A stretch of DNA of 10,882 bases from Ardenticatenales bacterium (lineage in GTDB: Bacteria; Chloroflexota; Anaerolineae; Promineifilales; Promineifilaceae): the NCBI GenBank assembly GCA_020634575.1, contig JACKBM010000082.1:1-10882 (forward strand), given 5' to 3'. Positions 1 to 6,507 of the stretch are shown here, piece by piece (the first letter of the stretch is position 1; every line of letters begins with the position of its first letter). The notes under the pieces are model-generated. The model was not told where the DNA came from. It made no database searches and worked only from the letters and a program-made list of their open reading frames with translations. Made by a program: the position numbers and the translations under genes.

Positions 1-402
1 GCGGTAAATGCCAAAAATGGTGCCGATGCTGACGTTGACGTCGATGTTGGAGGAGCCGTCCAGCGGATCATAGACGAGGACGTAGCTGCCTTTTTTGTAC
101 GGTTCGGGGATGGGGATGATCTCTTCGTGTTCTTCGGAGGCCATGGCGCATAACCGGCCGGTATGGTCGCACAACCTGAAAATCACATCATCCGCATAAA
201 CATCCAGCTTCTGCTGTTCCTCGCCCTGGATGTTGGTGGCCCCGGCCCGGCCCAGGATGTCGGTCAGGCCGGCCCGGTTGGTTTTGTGGGCGATCATTTT
301 GGCGGCCATGGCGATGTCGTAGAGCAGGTTGGTGAAAGTGCCGCGGGCATAATCTGGCTGGCTGTCCAGAATATGTCTCTCAATGGTGACAATCTTTTTC
401 AT
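1..402 (-). CDS. fbp: Class I fructose-1,6-bisphosphatase, N-terminal part (gene runs off the left edge)
   Basis: The enzyme hydrolyses fructose 1,6-bisphosphate to fructose 6-phosphate and phosphate, the committed step of gluconeogenesis and part of sugar-phosphate cycling in the cytosol. Only the first 134 residues are in the window. They open [12 protein letters not shown] and carry the class I hallmarks: [12 protein letters not shown] near 60-71, an SEEHEE acidic cluster near 89-94 and the metal/phosphate signature [10 protein letters not shown] at 112-121. The ATG at 402 is preceded on the minus strand by CGGAG at a fitting distance. The frame is open through base 1, so the C-terminal sugar-phosphate domain lies outside the window. 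The gene starts about 110 bases after cdsA on the same strand; it may be read from the operon or from its own promoter, and I see no convincing -35/-10 pair in the gap. The family call is secure. Confidence 0.95.
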   Translation of the reverse strand, partial: MKKIVTIERHILDSQPDYARGTFTNLLYDIAMAAKMIAHKTNRAGLTDILGRAGATNIQGEEQQKLDVYADDVIFRLCDHTGRLCAMASEEHEEIIPIPEPYKKGSYVLVYDPLDGSSNIDVNVSIGTIFGIYR

Positions 403-490
403 GGGAAACTCCGAGAATTCGGTAAACGGCAAGATACGGTTTGCCTAAGTGGGATAGGCGTATCGAATATCAAAACTGACCAAGCTTGCG

Positions 491-505
491 ACGCGAATTA
501 CGCGT
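491..505. repeat. Short perfect inverted repeat between cdsA and fbp
   Basis: ACGCG, five bases, CGCGT: a 5-bp perfect inverted repeat just past the cdsA stop codon and about 90 bases before the fbp start (both minus strand). There is no T-run after it, so it is not a convincing intrinsic terminator. It could be a weak RNA hairpin or chance. Confidence 0.3.
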
Positions 506-512
506 TATCAGG

Positions 513-1313
513 CTAAGCCAGATAGCTCACCAAAAAATAGGCCAGCACCATGGCCCAGGCCAGACTGTCAATCCGGTCAAGGGCGCCACCATGACCGGGT
601 AGAATGTTGCCGCTGTCCTTAACCCCCGCTTCCCGCTTCAACATGGAAATGCCCAGATCGCCAGCCGTCGCAAAGACGCTGACCAGCAGACTTAGAGTCA
701 GGGCCAACGTCAGGTTATCCAGTTGCAGCAGCCGAAAGGCGATATAGGAGCCGATTAAACTGACGATGATGCCCGAAACATAGCCTTCAATCGTTTTGTT
801 AGGACTCAGGCGGGGCGACAGTTTGCGCCGGCCGAAGCGTTTACCGAAGACATAGGCACCGGAATCGGCCAGCCAGGTAGCGACCATGGCTAACACCGTC
901 CAGCGCCGGGGCCACTCAACGTCCAGGCTGGGGAGGCGAAAGAAGTAGCTGGCGACCCAGCCCAGCAACATGATGCCGGCGACCAGGGCAAACCAATCCG
1001 TTGTGGCGGCGCCGCTCTTTTGCCTTTCATAGAGGTAAAGGGCATAGCAGAGAGCGGCAAAGAGGGAGAGGCCCAGGATTGGGGCCATCAGGTCCAGGCT
1101 AAGTTGGCCATCGAACCAGAGGGCGATGGTGGCGGGCAGCAGCAGCCAGATAGGAACCTGGCGTCCCAACGCGCCCGTCAACCGGACATATTCAATGGTG
1201 GCGATGATCAGAAAGATAAAGACGGGGATGAAATAAAACCAGCCGCCCAAAAGAATCAGGTAGATAAGCAGGGGGCCGAGGGTGAGAGAAATGGCGGCTC
1301 GTTGTAGAAACAT
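513..1313 (-). CDS. cdsA: Phosphatidate cytidylyltransferase (CDP-diglyceride synthase)
   Basis: This integral membrane enzyme makes CDP-diacylglycerol from phosphatidic acid and CTP, the branch-point precursor of bacterial phospholipids. The 266-residue protein is almost entirely hydrophobic, with a run of predicted membrane helices from the N-terminus onward. It carries the conserved cytoplasmic stretch DSGAYVFGKRFGRRKLSP followed by SPNKTIEG. It ends with the family signature: KREAGVKDSGN from about 226, PGHGG at 239-243 and the DRID motif at 246-249. Length is normal for the family. The ATG at 1313 lies 11 bases after the uppS stop with no good Shine-Dalgarno sequence, so translation is probably coupled to uppS. 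The uppS-cdsA pairing joins two lipid-linked envelope steps and is widely conserved. Confidence 0.96.
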   Translation of the reverse strand: MFLQRAAISLTLGPLLIYLILLGGWFYFIPVFIFLIIATIEYVRLTGALGRQVPIWLLLPATIALWFDGQLSLDLMAPILGLSLFAALCYALYLYERQKSGAATTDWFALVAGIMLLGWVASYFFRLPSLDVEWPRRWTVLAMVATWLADSGAYVFGKRFGRRKLSPRLSPNKTIEGYVSGIIVSLIGSYIAFRLLQLDNLTLALTLSLLVSVFATAGDLGISMLKREAGVKDSGNILPGHGGALDRIDSLAWAMVLAYFLVSYLA

Positions 1314-1324
1314 CGAAGGCTGGT

Positions 1325-2059
1325 CTATGCCTGGTCAGGAACCAGACCGTAACGTCGTTCCCGCTTTGAATAAACCTCAAGCGCCCGATATAAGGCCTCC
1401 CGCCCGAAATCGGGCCACAGTTCCGGTGCCGGATAATATTCAGCGTATGCCGCCTGCCAGATCAGGAAGTTGCTGATACGCAGTTCGCCGCTGGTGCGAA
1501 TGACCAGGTCGGGGTCCGGCAGCCCCTTGGTGAAGAGATAAGAGCTAAACAGCTCCTCAGTTAAAGTATTGGGATCTATCTCATCCTGCAGCATTTGTTT
1601 GACGGCGTGCAGGATTTCGGCGCGACCGCCGTAGTTGAAAGCAACATTGAGAATAAGTTTGTTGTTATCTTGCGTCAGGTCGATGGCCCGGCGGACCTTT
1701 TCCTGCAGGGGCACGGCAATACCAGTGAGGTCGCCGAGGTGATGCAGGCAGACGCCCTGGGCGTGGAGTTCATGGACTTCCTGGTCCAGTACCCGGGCAA
1801 AAATGCGCATCAGGCCGCGGATCTCACTTTCCGGCCGGCCCCAATTCTCCGTTGAGAAGGCGTATATGGTCAGGATCTTGATGCCGAACTCGATACAAGC
1901 ATCCAGGATTGGACGCAGATTTTCGACACCGGCGCGGTGGCCGGCCTGGCGGGGCAGGCCGCGGCGAGTAGCCCAGCGGCCATTGCCGTCCATAATGACC
2001 GCCACGTGCTGCGGCACATTCAGATCGGTCATATCCAGTGGCATTTTTTCCTTGGCCAT
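1325..2059 (-). CDS. uppS: Isoprenyl transferase (undecaprenyl diphosphate synthase)
   Basis: A cis-prenyltransferase that extends farnesyl diphosphate with isopentenyl diphosphate to the C55 carrier lipid used for peptidoglycan and other surface polymers. The 244-residue chain has the UPP synthase motifs in order: HVAVIMDGNGRWA at 18-30, with D24 as the expected Mg-diphosphate ligand; the AFSTENWGRP block; FNYGGRAEI; and RTSGELRISNFL from 188 with the following WQAAYAEYY and WPDF segments. The ATG at 2059 is preceded by AAGGTGAG on the minus strand. It begins about 45 bases after frr and ends 11 bases before cdsA, consistent with one transcript. Chain length of the product (C55 or another length) cannot be read from sequence alone. 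Confidence 0.96.
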   Translation of the reverse strand: MAKEKMPLDMTDLNVPQHVAVIMDGNGRWATRRGLPRQAGHRAGVENLRPILDACIEFGIKILTIYAFSTENWGRPESEIRGLMRIFARVLDQEVHELHAQGVCLHHLGDLTGIAVPLQEKVRRAIDLTQDNNKLILNVAFNYGGRAEILHAVKQMLQDEIDPNTLTEELFSSYLFTKGLPDPDLVIRTSGELRISNFLIWQAAYAEYYPAPELWPDFGREALYRALEVYSKRERRYGLVPDQA

Positions 2060-2104
2060 AGCTCACCTTTGCTACATTTAGTTTACTGCCGCACGACGAG
2101 AAGG

Positions 2105-2662
2105 CTAGACTTCCATAATCTCGTCTTGTTTCTGCTTACCCACTTCGTCGATTTTCTTACCGTACGTGTCGGTCAGCTCTTGCAGATTATCCTGCTGACG
2201 AAAATATTCGTCTTCAGAGATTTCGCCTTCCTCTTTGTAGAGATCCAGCATGTCGCGAATATCGCGCCGGACATTGCGTATGGCGACCTTCGCATCTTCT
2301 ACACGGCTACCGACCAGCCGGCTCAAATCACGCCGTCTTTCTTCGGTAAGTGGCGGGATGTTCAGGCGAATTATTTTGCCGTCGTTATTGGGGGTCAGGC
2401 CCAGGTCTGATTTGAGGATGGCGCGTTCGATGGCGCCAACCGAGTTCGGATCAAAGGGGCGGATGGCCAGCTGCTGCGGTTCCGGTACGGAAACGGAGGC
2501 TAACTGCTTCAGGGATGTTTCGACCCCATAGACCTCAACGACCAGTCTGTCCAGCAGGCGGGGTGAAGCGCGGCCCGTACGGAAAGCAGCCAGATCATCC
2601 TCCAGAGAATTGATGGCTCCGTGCATTCGTTGATTTGCATCCTCGAAAAGTTCCCTGATCAT
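2105..2662 (-). CDS. frr: Ribosome recycling factor
   Basis: RRF acts with EF-G to split the post-termination ribosome so that subunits can be reused. The 185-residue length is the family standard. The N-terminal helix leads into the conserved FRTGRAS at 27-33, then VEVYGVETSLKQLASVSVPEPQQLAIRPFD, the LTEERRRDLSRLV segment and the charged helical tail ending KQKQDEIMEV. The ATG at 2662 has a clear GAGGAGT ribosome binding site on the minus strand. It follows pyrH by 67 bases and precedes uppS by about 45. Position after rpsB-tsf-pyrH matches the widely conserved gene order. Confidence 0.98.
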   Translation of the reverse strand: MIRELFEDANQRMHGAINSLEDDLAAFRTGRASPRLLDRLVVEVYGVETSLKQLASVSVPEPQQLAIRPFDPNSVGAIERAILKSDLGLTPNNDGKIIRLNIPPLTEERRRDLSRLVGSRVEDAKVAIRNVRRDIRDMLDLYKEEGEISEDEYFRQQDNLQELTDTYGKKIDEVGKQKQDEIMEV

Positions 2663-2694
2663 GAGCTTACTCCTCGTATGTCCCCACTTTACCC

Positions 2695-2716
2695 TGACGC
2701 TGGCTTGCTGGCGTCA
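2695..2716 (-). other. Weak stem-loop between pyrH and frr
   Basis: TGACGC and GCGTCA are separated by 10 bases and can form a 6-bp stem, extendable by wobble pairs. It lies in the 67-base pyrH-frr gap, upstream of the frr ribosome binding site. There is no T-run, so I do not call it a terminator. A modest mRNA-processing or stability element is possible, or chance. Confidence 0.3.
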
Positions 2717-2729
2717 TGTTGGCTGTAAC

Positions 2730-3446
2730 TTAATTCTCTACTATTGTACCGACAGGCTCCCCGAGTACCAATCGGCGCACGCTGCCGGCCTGCCACAGAT
2801 TCAAAACGACGATTGGCAGGTTGTTTTCCATGCATAAGGAAAAGGCCGTGCTGTCCATGACCTGGAGCCGCTGCGTCAAGGCTTCGGTGAAGGTCAGGCT
2901 TTCGTACCGTTTGGCGTTCGGGTTTTTGACCGGATCCGAATCATAAATGGCGTCTACCTTGGTCGCCTTAATCAGGATGTTCGCATCGATCTCCATCGCG
3001 CGCAGGGCGCCGGCGGTGTCCGTGGTGAAGTAGGGGTTGCCGGTGCCCCCGCCAAAGATGACGACGCGTCCTTTTTCCAGGTGCCGGATGGCGCGCAAGC
3101 GAATATATGGTTCAGCGACCGCTTTCATCTCAATGGCCGTCTGGACACGGGTGACGATGCCGATCCGCTCCAGGGCATCCTGCAACATGAGCGAGTTCAT
3201 GACAGTGCCGATCATGCCGATGTGGTCAGCAGCGGCCCGATCCATGCCCAGGCTGGTGCCGACGCTGCCCCGCCAGAGATTGCCGGCGCCGATCACAACG
3301 GCGACCTGGACGCCCAGATCATAAACTTCCTTAATGGTCTGGGCAACCTGCGCTGCCTTTTCGGGATCCATACCAGAACCATGCGGTTCAGCCAACGCTT
3401 CTCCACTCAATTTGAGGAGAATCCGTTCATATTTAATCTTTGACAT
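2730..3446 (-). CDS. pyrH: UMP kinase (uridylate kinase)
   Basis: Phosphorylates UMP to UDP with ATP in pyrimidine nucleotide synthesis. The bacterial enzyme belongs to the amino-acid kinase fold and is unrelated to eukaryotic UMP/CMP kinase. The 238 residues show the N-terminal LLKLSGEAL motif near 10-18, the [10 protein letters not shown] loop at 51-60, the UMP/phosphate-binding [14 protein letters not shown] at 132-145, the [13 protein letters not shown] block at 160-172 and [14 protein letters not shown] at 201-214. Length is normal. The ATG at 3446 has CAGGAA upstream on the minus strand. It lies downstream of a strong terminator hairpin that separates it from tsf, so it may also have its own promoter. 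Confidence 0.98.
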   Translation of the reverse strand: MSKIKYERILLKLSGEALAEPHGSGMDPEKAAQVAQTIKEVYDLGVQVAVVIGAGNLWRGSVGTSLGMDRAAADHIGMIGTVMNSLMLQDALERIGIVTRVQTAIEMKAVAEPYIRLRAIRHLEKGRVVIFGGGTGNPYFTTDTAGALRAMEIDANILIKATKVDAIYDSDPVKNPNAKRYESLTFTEALTQRLQVMDSTAFSLCMENNLPIVVLNLWQAGSVRRLVLGEPVGTIVEN

Positions 3447-3478
3447 GGCAGCATTCCTGTTTACTGGGGCCGGTCAGG

Positions 3479-3492
3479 CACCGGCCGGTGCC
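3479..3492. repeat. 14-base perfect palindrome in the pyrH leader
   Basis: GCACCGGCCGGTGC is a perfect palindrome 33 bases upstream of the pyrH start codon. A competing arm GGCCGG at 3468-3473 can also pair with CCGGCC at 3481-3486. It lies between the candidate pyrH promoter and its ribosome binding site, so it could be an RNA hairpin in the leader or an operator-like site. There is no direct evidence of function. Confidence 0.4.
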
Positions 3493-3494
3493 GC

Positions 3495-3503
3495 ATTTTA
3501 CCA
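3495..3503 (-). promoter_or_regulatory. Possible extended -10 promoter for pyrH
   Basis: On the minus strand, TGG followed by TAAAAT gives an extended -10 (TGnTAAAAT, -10 hexamer at 3495-3500) just after the tsf terminator and about 50 bases before the pyrH start. I see no matching -35 at 16-18 bases. The location, right where a new promoter would be needed, is the main argument. Confidence 0.3.
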
Positions 3504-3510
3504 GATATGA

Positions 3511-3538
3511 AAAGGGCGAGCCTTCTGGCTCGCCCTTT
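3511..3538 (-). terminator. Intrinsic terminator after tsf
   Basis: AAAGGGCGAGCC, loop TTCT, GGCTCGCCCTTT: a perfect 12-bp stem with a 4-base loop, 20 bases after the tsf stop codon. On the minus strand the stem ends in TTTT then C, a short but usable U-tract. It is by far the strongest hairpin in the window and should end or strongly reduce rpsB-tsf transcription before pyrH. Confidence 0.85.
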
Positions 3539-3557
3539 CTTATCTCAGCGGCAATTT

Positions 3558-4157
3558 TTAGAGCGCTTCGCCCAGCTCATAGCGGGCAAAGCGGCGAATC
3601 TGAATATTTTCACCGAGTGTTCGAATTGAATCGACGATGAGCTGCTGGATGGTCATGCTCTCATCTTTGATGAACTTCTGCTCCAGCAGACAGTTCTCTT
3701 CGTAGAACTTGCTGATCCGGCCGGCGACGATCTTCTCAATGATGTTGGCCGGACGCCCCTCAGCCTCAGCCTGGGCGGTCAAAACGGCCAGCTCACGATC
3801 CAGGACCTCTTGCGGCACATCTTCCTTGGCCAGGTAGGTTGGGCCGGCGGCGGCGATGTGCAGGGCAATATCGTGGGCCAGATCGACGAATTGATCGTTG
3901 CGGGCCACAAAATCGGTCTCGCAGTTGAGCTCAAGCATGACGCCGACGCGATTGCCGGTGTGGGAATAAAGCTCAATACGCCCTTCATTCGCTTCCCGGT
4001 CCGCTTTCTTGGCCGCTTTGGCCAGCCCTTTTTCCCGCAGGAAGTCTACGGATTTGTCAAAATCCCCATCGTGGGCTTCCAGCGCTTTTTTGGCTTCCAG
4101 GATGCCGGCGCCGGTTGCTTCACGAAGCTCTTTTACCATTTGTGCTGTAACTTGCAT
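3558..4157 (-). CDS. tsf: Translation elongation factor Ts
   Basis: EF-Ts is the nucleotide exchange factor that recycles EF-Tu-GDP to EF-Tu-GTP. The N-terminal UBA-like domain is clear ([20 protein letters not shown] at 7-26, ending near 50), followed by the EF-Tu-contacting core with [10 protein letters not shown] at 78-87 and the LLEQKFIKD segment at 157-165. At 199 residues this is the short form, like that of Thermus, lacking much of the second core repeat and coiled-coil found in the longer E. coli protein. The ATG at 4157 has GGAGA upstream. It follows rpsB after about 48 bases that contain a GC-rich stem-loop, and it is followed by a strong terminator. Confidence 0.98.
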   Translation of the reverse strand: MQVTAQMVKELREATGAGILEAKKALEAHDGDFDKSVDFLREKGLAKAAKKADREANEGRIELYSHTGNRVGVMLELNCETDFVARNDQFVDLAHDIALHIAAAGPTYLAKEDVPQEVLDRELAVLTAQAEAEGRPANIIEKIVAGRISKFYEENCLLEQKFIKDESMTIQQLIVDSIRTLGENIQIRRFARYELGEAL

Positions 4158-4174
4158 GATTTGCTATTCTCCTG

Positions 4175-4197
4175 AACGGCCGGGTGACCGGCCGGTT
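4175..4197 (-). other. GC-rich stem-loop between rpsB and tsf
   Basis: CGGCCGG (4177-4183) and CCGGCCG (4188-4194) form a perfect 7-bp stem with a GTGA-type loop, flanked by AA/TT that can extend it with one bulge. It starts 9 bases after the rpsB stop codon. The minus-strand transcript continues with TTCAGG, not a U-tract, so it is more likely an mRNA stability or partial attenuation element than a full terminator. Confidence 0.5.
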
Positions 4198-4205
4198 AAT
4201 TCTGC

Positions 4206-5054
4206 TTATTCGTCGTCGCTGTCAGCGTCGTCGTCATCGTCCTGCTCGGCCCGAATCTTGGCCAGGGTGGATTCACCCAGGAGCTGGTCGTCGGCGATTT
4301 CGGCCGGCTCGGCGTACGGGTCCGCGCCCTCTTCGATGATATCGTCGTCGGCTTCGTCGCCGCTATCCTTGCGCAGGTTGCGGCCCTCGATGGCAGCATC
4401 AGCCAGGGCAGAAGCGACCAGCTTGATGGCCCGGATGGCATCATCATTGGACGGAATCACGTAGTCGATCGGGTCCGGGTTGCAGTTGGTGTCGACCATG
4501 GCGATGATCGGAATGCCGAGCTTGTTGGCTTCGCGCACAGCCGTTTCCTCACTGATGATGTCGACGACGAAGAGCAGGTCAGGCAGGTTGTCCATCTTGC
4601 GGATACCGCCCAGACGGCTGTTCAGCTTCTCGATTTCGCGCTCAAAGCTCAGACGCTCTTTCTTCTTCAGACCTTCCAACTCGCCAGCGTTGCTGCGATT
4701 TTCCAGTTCATCCAGATATTTAATCCGCTGCCGGATGGTGGACCAGTTGGTCAGGGTGCCGCCCAGCCAGCGCTGGTTGACGTAGGGCAGCGCAGCGCGC
4801 TCAGCTTCTTTTTGGATGGTTTCCTGCGCCTGCCGCTTGGTGCCGACGAAGAGGACAGTGCCCCCTTCAGCGACGGTGTCGCGAACCAGGTCATAGACTT
4901 CCAGCATCATCGCCAGGGTCTGTTGCAGGTCAAGGATATGGATCCCGTTGCGCTCGGTGAAGATGAAGCTTTTCATCTTCGGATTCCAGCGACGGGTGCG
5001 GTGCCCGAAGTGGACACCGGTTTCCAGAAGGGCTTTCATGGAAATGACGGCCAT
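4206..5054 (-). CDS. rpsB: 30S ribosomal protein S2 with acidic C-terminal extension
   Basis: S2 binds late to the 30S subunit and helps to place S1 and the mRNA 5' region. The S2 core is clear: [20 protein letters not shown] at 6-25, [30 protein letters not shown] near 66-77, [12 protein letters not shown] at 93-104 and the C-terminal [13 protein letters not shown] and [15 protein letters not shown] blocks. I chose the ATG at 5054, not an in-frame one 7 codons upstream, because AAGGAGT at 5062-5068 (minus strand) is well spaced for it and MAVISMK is a normal S2 start. The product is 282 residues. After about residue 230 it has a strongly acidic tail, ending [12 protein letters not shown], that adds roughly 50 residues to the core. 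First gene of the operon, probably autoregulated through its leader. Confidence 0.98.
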   Translation of the reverse strand: MAVISMKALLETGVHFGHRTRRWNPKMKSFIFTERNGIHILDLQQTLAMMLEVYDLVRDTVAEGGTVLFVGTKRQAQETIQKEAERAALPYVNQRWLGGTLTNWSTIRQRIKYLDELENRSNAGELEGLKKKERLSFEREIEKLNSRLGGIRKMDNLPDLLFVVDIISEETAVREANKLGIPIIAMVDTNCNPDPIDYVIPSNDDAIRAIKLVASALADAAIEGRNLRKDSGDEADDDIIEEGADPYAEPAEIADDQLLGESTLAKIRAEQDDDDDADSDDE

Positions 5055-5248
5055 TAGAGAGACTCCTTTGTACAAGTTTTATGCGGCTGCCGCTCGGGCC
5101 GCCGCCCTCCACGTTGTTCTGCCGCCACCGAGGCTTGCACTGGCCTGGGGTCGGCGGGCGCCATCCCCTGGTACAAGCACGCTCAGCAGCGTCCCAACGT
5201 GTGTTTGATTATTAAGCCTTTCAAAGTGGGGCTTACTCTTTTACGAGC
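5055..5248 (-). promoter_or_regulatory. Long structured rpsB leader (candidate S2 autoregulatory RNA)
   Basis: About 190 transcribed bases precede rpsB without a credible ORF. Paired elements visible by eye: CACGTTG (5110-5116) with CAACGTG (5195-5201) closes the structure. Inside it are a hairpin ACGCT/AGCGT (5179-5183 with 5188-5192, loop 4) and a longer arm GCTTG (5133-5137) with CAAGC (5174-5178), itself topped by GGGG (5147-5150) with CCCC (5165-5168) and GGC/GCC (5153-5155 with 5160-5162). The junction thus has several branches. rpsB leaders in several phyla bind S2 to repress translation. That this one does so is inference; I have not matched it to a named RNA family. Confidence 0.55.
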
Positions 5249-5254
5249 CGGAGC

Positions 5255-5283
5255 ATTATAGCGAATGGCGGGGGGGATGGCAA
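5255..5283 (-). promoter_or_regulatory. Sigma-70-type promoter of the rpsB operon
   Basis: On the minus strand, -35 TTGCCA (5278-5283) and -10 TATAAT (5255-5260) are separated by exactly 17 bases. The -10 is a perfect consensus and the -35 matches 5 of 6. Transcription should begin near 5248, giving a leader of about 190 nt before the rpsB start. The left repeat array begins immediately upstream of the -35. Confidence 0.85.
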
Positions 5284-5284
5284 G

Positions 5285-5390
5285 AGGTTATTTAGCTGTT
5301 AGCTATTGGTACGGGCTTGCGCCCTTTCAGCTGTCAGGATGGGCCTACGGCCCGTTCAGCGGTCAGTACTGCTTGCGGCTTTTCGGGGCT
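5285..5390. repeat. Left array of palindrome-containing GTCAG repeats
   Basis: Two near-identical units, 5313-5337 and 5341-5366, each consist of a quasi-palindrome (GGGCTTGCGCCC, GGGCCTACGGCCC) followed by a TTCAGCNGTCAG spacer. A third, partial unit (CTGCTTGCGGC) runs into TTTTCGG at 5380-5386. The segment 5359-5386 has the form GCGGTCAGTA-N11-TTTTCGG, which recurs with the same spacing at 7201-7228. The array lies between the rpsB promoter and the small-gene cluster. It is noncoding and looks like an interspersed repeat family. Confidence 0.7.
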
Positions 5391-5570
5391 CGATAGGGAC
5401 AAAGGCCATTCGGTTGCCAACTGACATGCCGGCAGATTCTCAACTTGTCCTCAGGCTTGAGCAAGCAGGAAATTGTGGCTCAACGGCCGTTACCGCGCCG
5501 GCTATTCAGAGGTGACTGACCTATTCTCCACGAGTGACAACCGACACCTGACACGGTCCAGCCCAAATGG
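5391..5570. other. Noncoding stretch upstream of the small-gene cluster
   Basis: I see no gene here. It holds a stem-loop with arms CTTG..CTCA and TGAG-CAAG (5444-5465) and the palindrome AACGGCCGTT (5482-5491). I found no clear -35/-10 pair for the first small gene, although TTGACG occurs at 5575-5580 without a partner -10. Confidence 0.4.
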
Positions 5571-5582
5571 AATATTGACGTT

Positions 5583-5606
5583 ATCGCGTCGTAGTCAGTT
5601 GGGAGG
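5583..5606 (+). repeat. Conserved leader block, copy 1
   Basis: ATCGCGT, five bases, then TCAGTTGGGAGG. It matches copy 2 (6478-6501) at about 20 of 24 positions without gaps. It ends in the Shine-Dalgarno sequence of the first small gene, so the ribosome binding site is part of a longer conserved block. Confidence 0.7.
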
Positions 5607-5611
5607 TAGTC

Positions 5612-5920
5612 GTGGCGGATTATTTCTTGTTTCGTCTATGGCAGAATCTGCTGGACAGGATGTCCGGCAAAAAGGTCATCGACTGGGTCGTTGTCGCTCT
5701 TATTTTTTGCCTGATCACGGTTGTTGTCCTTGTGGCGTCGACTTTGCTAAACCTTGAAGACCATTTAGGTGATGGGCTAGTGTGCACCTGTGCAGAAGTC
5801 ACTACTTTGCTTGCAACTTGGGCAATTTCCACGGTGTTGTTTGACAGCTATTGGTACTATCGCCTTACAAACCGTGACAAAGTGAATGCGACTGAAGAGA
5901 GTGACGCTCGCTACCCTTAG
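5612..5920 (+). CDS. Unrecognised small membrane protein A (102 aa)
   Basis: I do not recognise this protein. The GTG at 5612 is chosen because GGGAGG at 5601-5606 sits 5 bases upstream within a leader block shared with a neighbouring small gene. The N-terminus MADYFLFRLWQNLLDRMSGKK is amphipathic and basic. Two membrane helices are likely, about 23-46 (WVVVALIFCLITVVVLVAST) and 56-77. The loop between them contains acidic LEDHLGDG, and there is a C58-T-C60 pair at the start of helix 2. The tail DSYWYYRLTNRDKVNATEES is hydrophilic. Base composition looks less GC-rich than in the flanking conserved genes. It is the first of four small membrane-protein genes. It could be an ion-channel-like or stress-related protein, but nothing in the sequence fixes a function. 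Confidence 0.6.
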   Translation: MADYFLFRLWQNLLDRMSGKKVIDWVVVALIFCLITVVVLVASTLLNLEDHLGDGLVCTCAEVTTLLATWAISTVLFDSYWYYRLTNRDKVNATEESDARYP

Positions 5921-5928
5921 TGTCGCAA

Positions 5929-5968
5929 GCTATTTGGCTGTGACTGGCCCTCATCCCTGTACATGCCA
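5929..5968 (+). repeat. Conserved trailer block after gene A, copy 1
   Basis: Begins GCTATTTGGCTGTGAC 8 bases after the gene A stop. It aligns without gaps to 6402-6441 at about 26 of 40 positions; the shared pattern is TTTGG, GTGAC, CATCC and ACATG at identical spacing. It is probably a duplicated downstream segment; function is unknown. Confidence 0.6.
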
Positions 5969-6044
5969 CAAGACACAACTCATTCCCTGGCTTGGCTGGA
6001 AAGATGCTGCAATCGTTTTGTATTTACTCGGGAGGTAGTGTCGA

Positions 6045-6323
6045 ATGAATCGCGTAAGTCGTATTTTTATCGCTATCGCTGCCGGCGTTATCGCGATGTG
6101 GTTAGCGTCCATCCTCACCCTATTTGCCATAGATGGAAGTTGGACCGCCTACAACATATTGCTGGCACCAGTGTTGGTATTTGGTCTGGGCGTCCTGGCG
6201 TGGGCTTTGAGTGAAGGTGCCGCGTGGGGATGGCTATATCCGGTCGTCGCACTGTCGGTGCTGCTCCTCATCGCGTCTATCGTAGGCAGGCTGGTATACG
6301 TGAAGCTACCACATGCCACCTGA
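6045..6323 (+). CDS. Unrecognised small membrane protein B (92 aa, three membrane helices)
   Basis: I do not recognise this protein. The ATG at 6045 follows GGAGGT (6031-6036) by 8 bases. The product is almost all hydrophobic, with a short basic start (MNRVSRIF) and three likely helices at about 7-28, 36-55 and 63-84, ending YVKLPHAT. Helix 2 is followed by SEGAAWGWLYP, a glycine/tryptophan-rich turn. There are no catalytic motifs, cysteines or signal-peptidase site. The leader keeps the GGGAGGTAGT core seen before gene A but is otherwise diverged. The gene is followed by the second trailer copy. It resembles generic three-helix small membrane proteins common in bacteria; no specific family can be assigned by eye. 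Confidence 0.65.
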   Translation: MNRVSRIFIAIAAGVIAMWLASILTLFAIDGSWTAYNILLAPVLVFGLGVLAWALSEGAAWGWLYPVVALSVLLLIASIVGRLVYVKLPHAT

Positions 6324-6401
6324 AAACCAGCCAAACCCCGCCAAAACCTGCTCTGCTCACGCCTGCGGCTGTTGGACTGCCTGCTCGCTCCAGCACCACA
6401 A

Positions 6402-6441
6402 CCTGTTTGGGCGTGACAGGTATGCATCCAACCACATGGCA
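6402..6441 (+). repeat. Conserved trailer block after gene B, copy 2
   Basis: CCTGTTTGGGCGTGAC followed by the CATCC and ACATG matches to copy 1. Its first part, CTGTTTGGGCGTGAC (15 bases, 6403-6417), is identical to 7013-7027 after gene D. The 184-base gap between genes B and C otherwise holds no gene that I can see. Confidence 0.7.
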
Positions 6442-6477
6442 GCTGACGCGCACTAGCCTCGGCGGAACACTCCCAAT

Positions 6478-6501
6478 ATCGCGTTTCAGCCAGTTGGGAG
6501 G
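6478..6501 (+). repeat. Conserved leader block, copy 2
   Basis: ATCGCGT, five bases, then CCAGTTGGGAGG, matching the block before gene A (5583-5606) at about 20 of 24 positions. The GGGAGG at its end is the Shine-Dalgarno sequence of gene C, 6 bases before its ATG. Confidence 0.7.
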
Positions 6502-6507
6502 GATCAT

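Noticed and set aside
163..516. 117-codon plus-strand frame over the fbp start and the fbp-cdsA gap
   Set aside because: Its main part is the reverse of the fbp coding sequence, and the protein shows only low-complexity shadow composition.
5055..5248. T-box or metabolite riboswitch upstream of rpsB
   Set aside because: No T-box sequence or known riboswitch core is visible, and the downstream gene makes a ribosomal-protein leader the simpler explanation.
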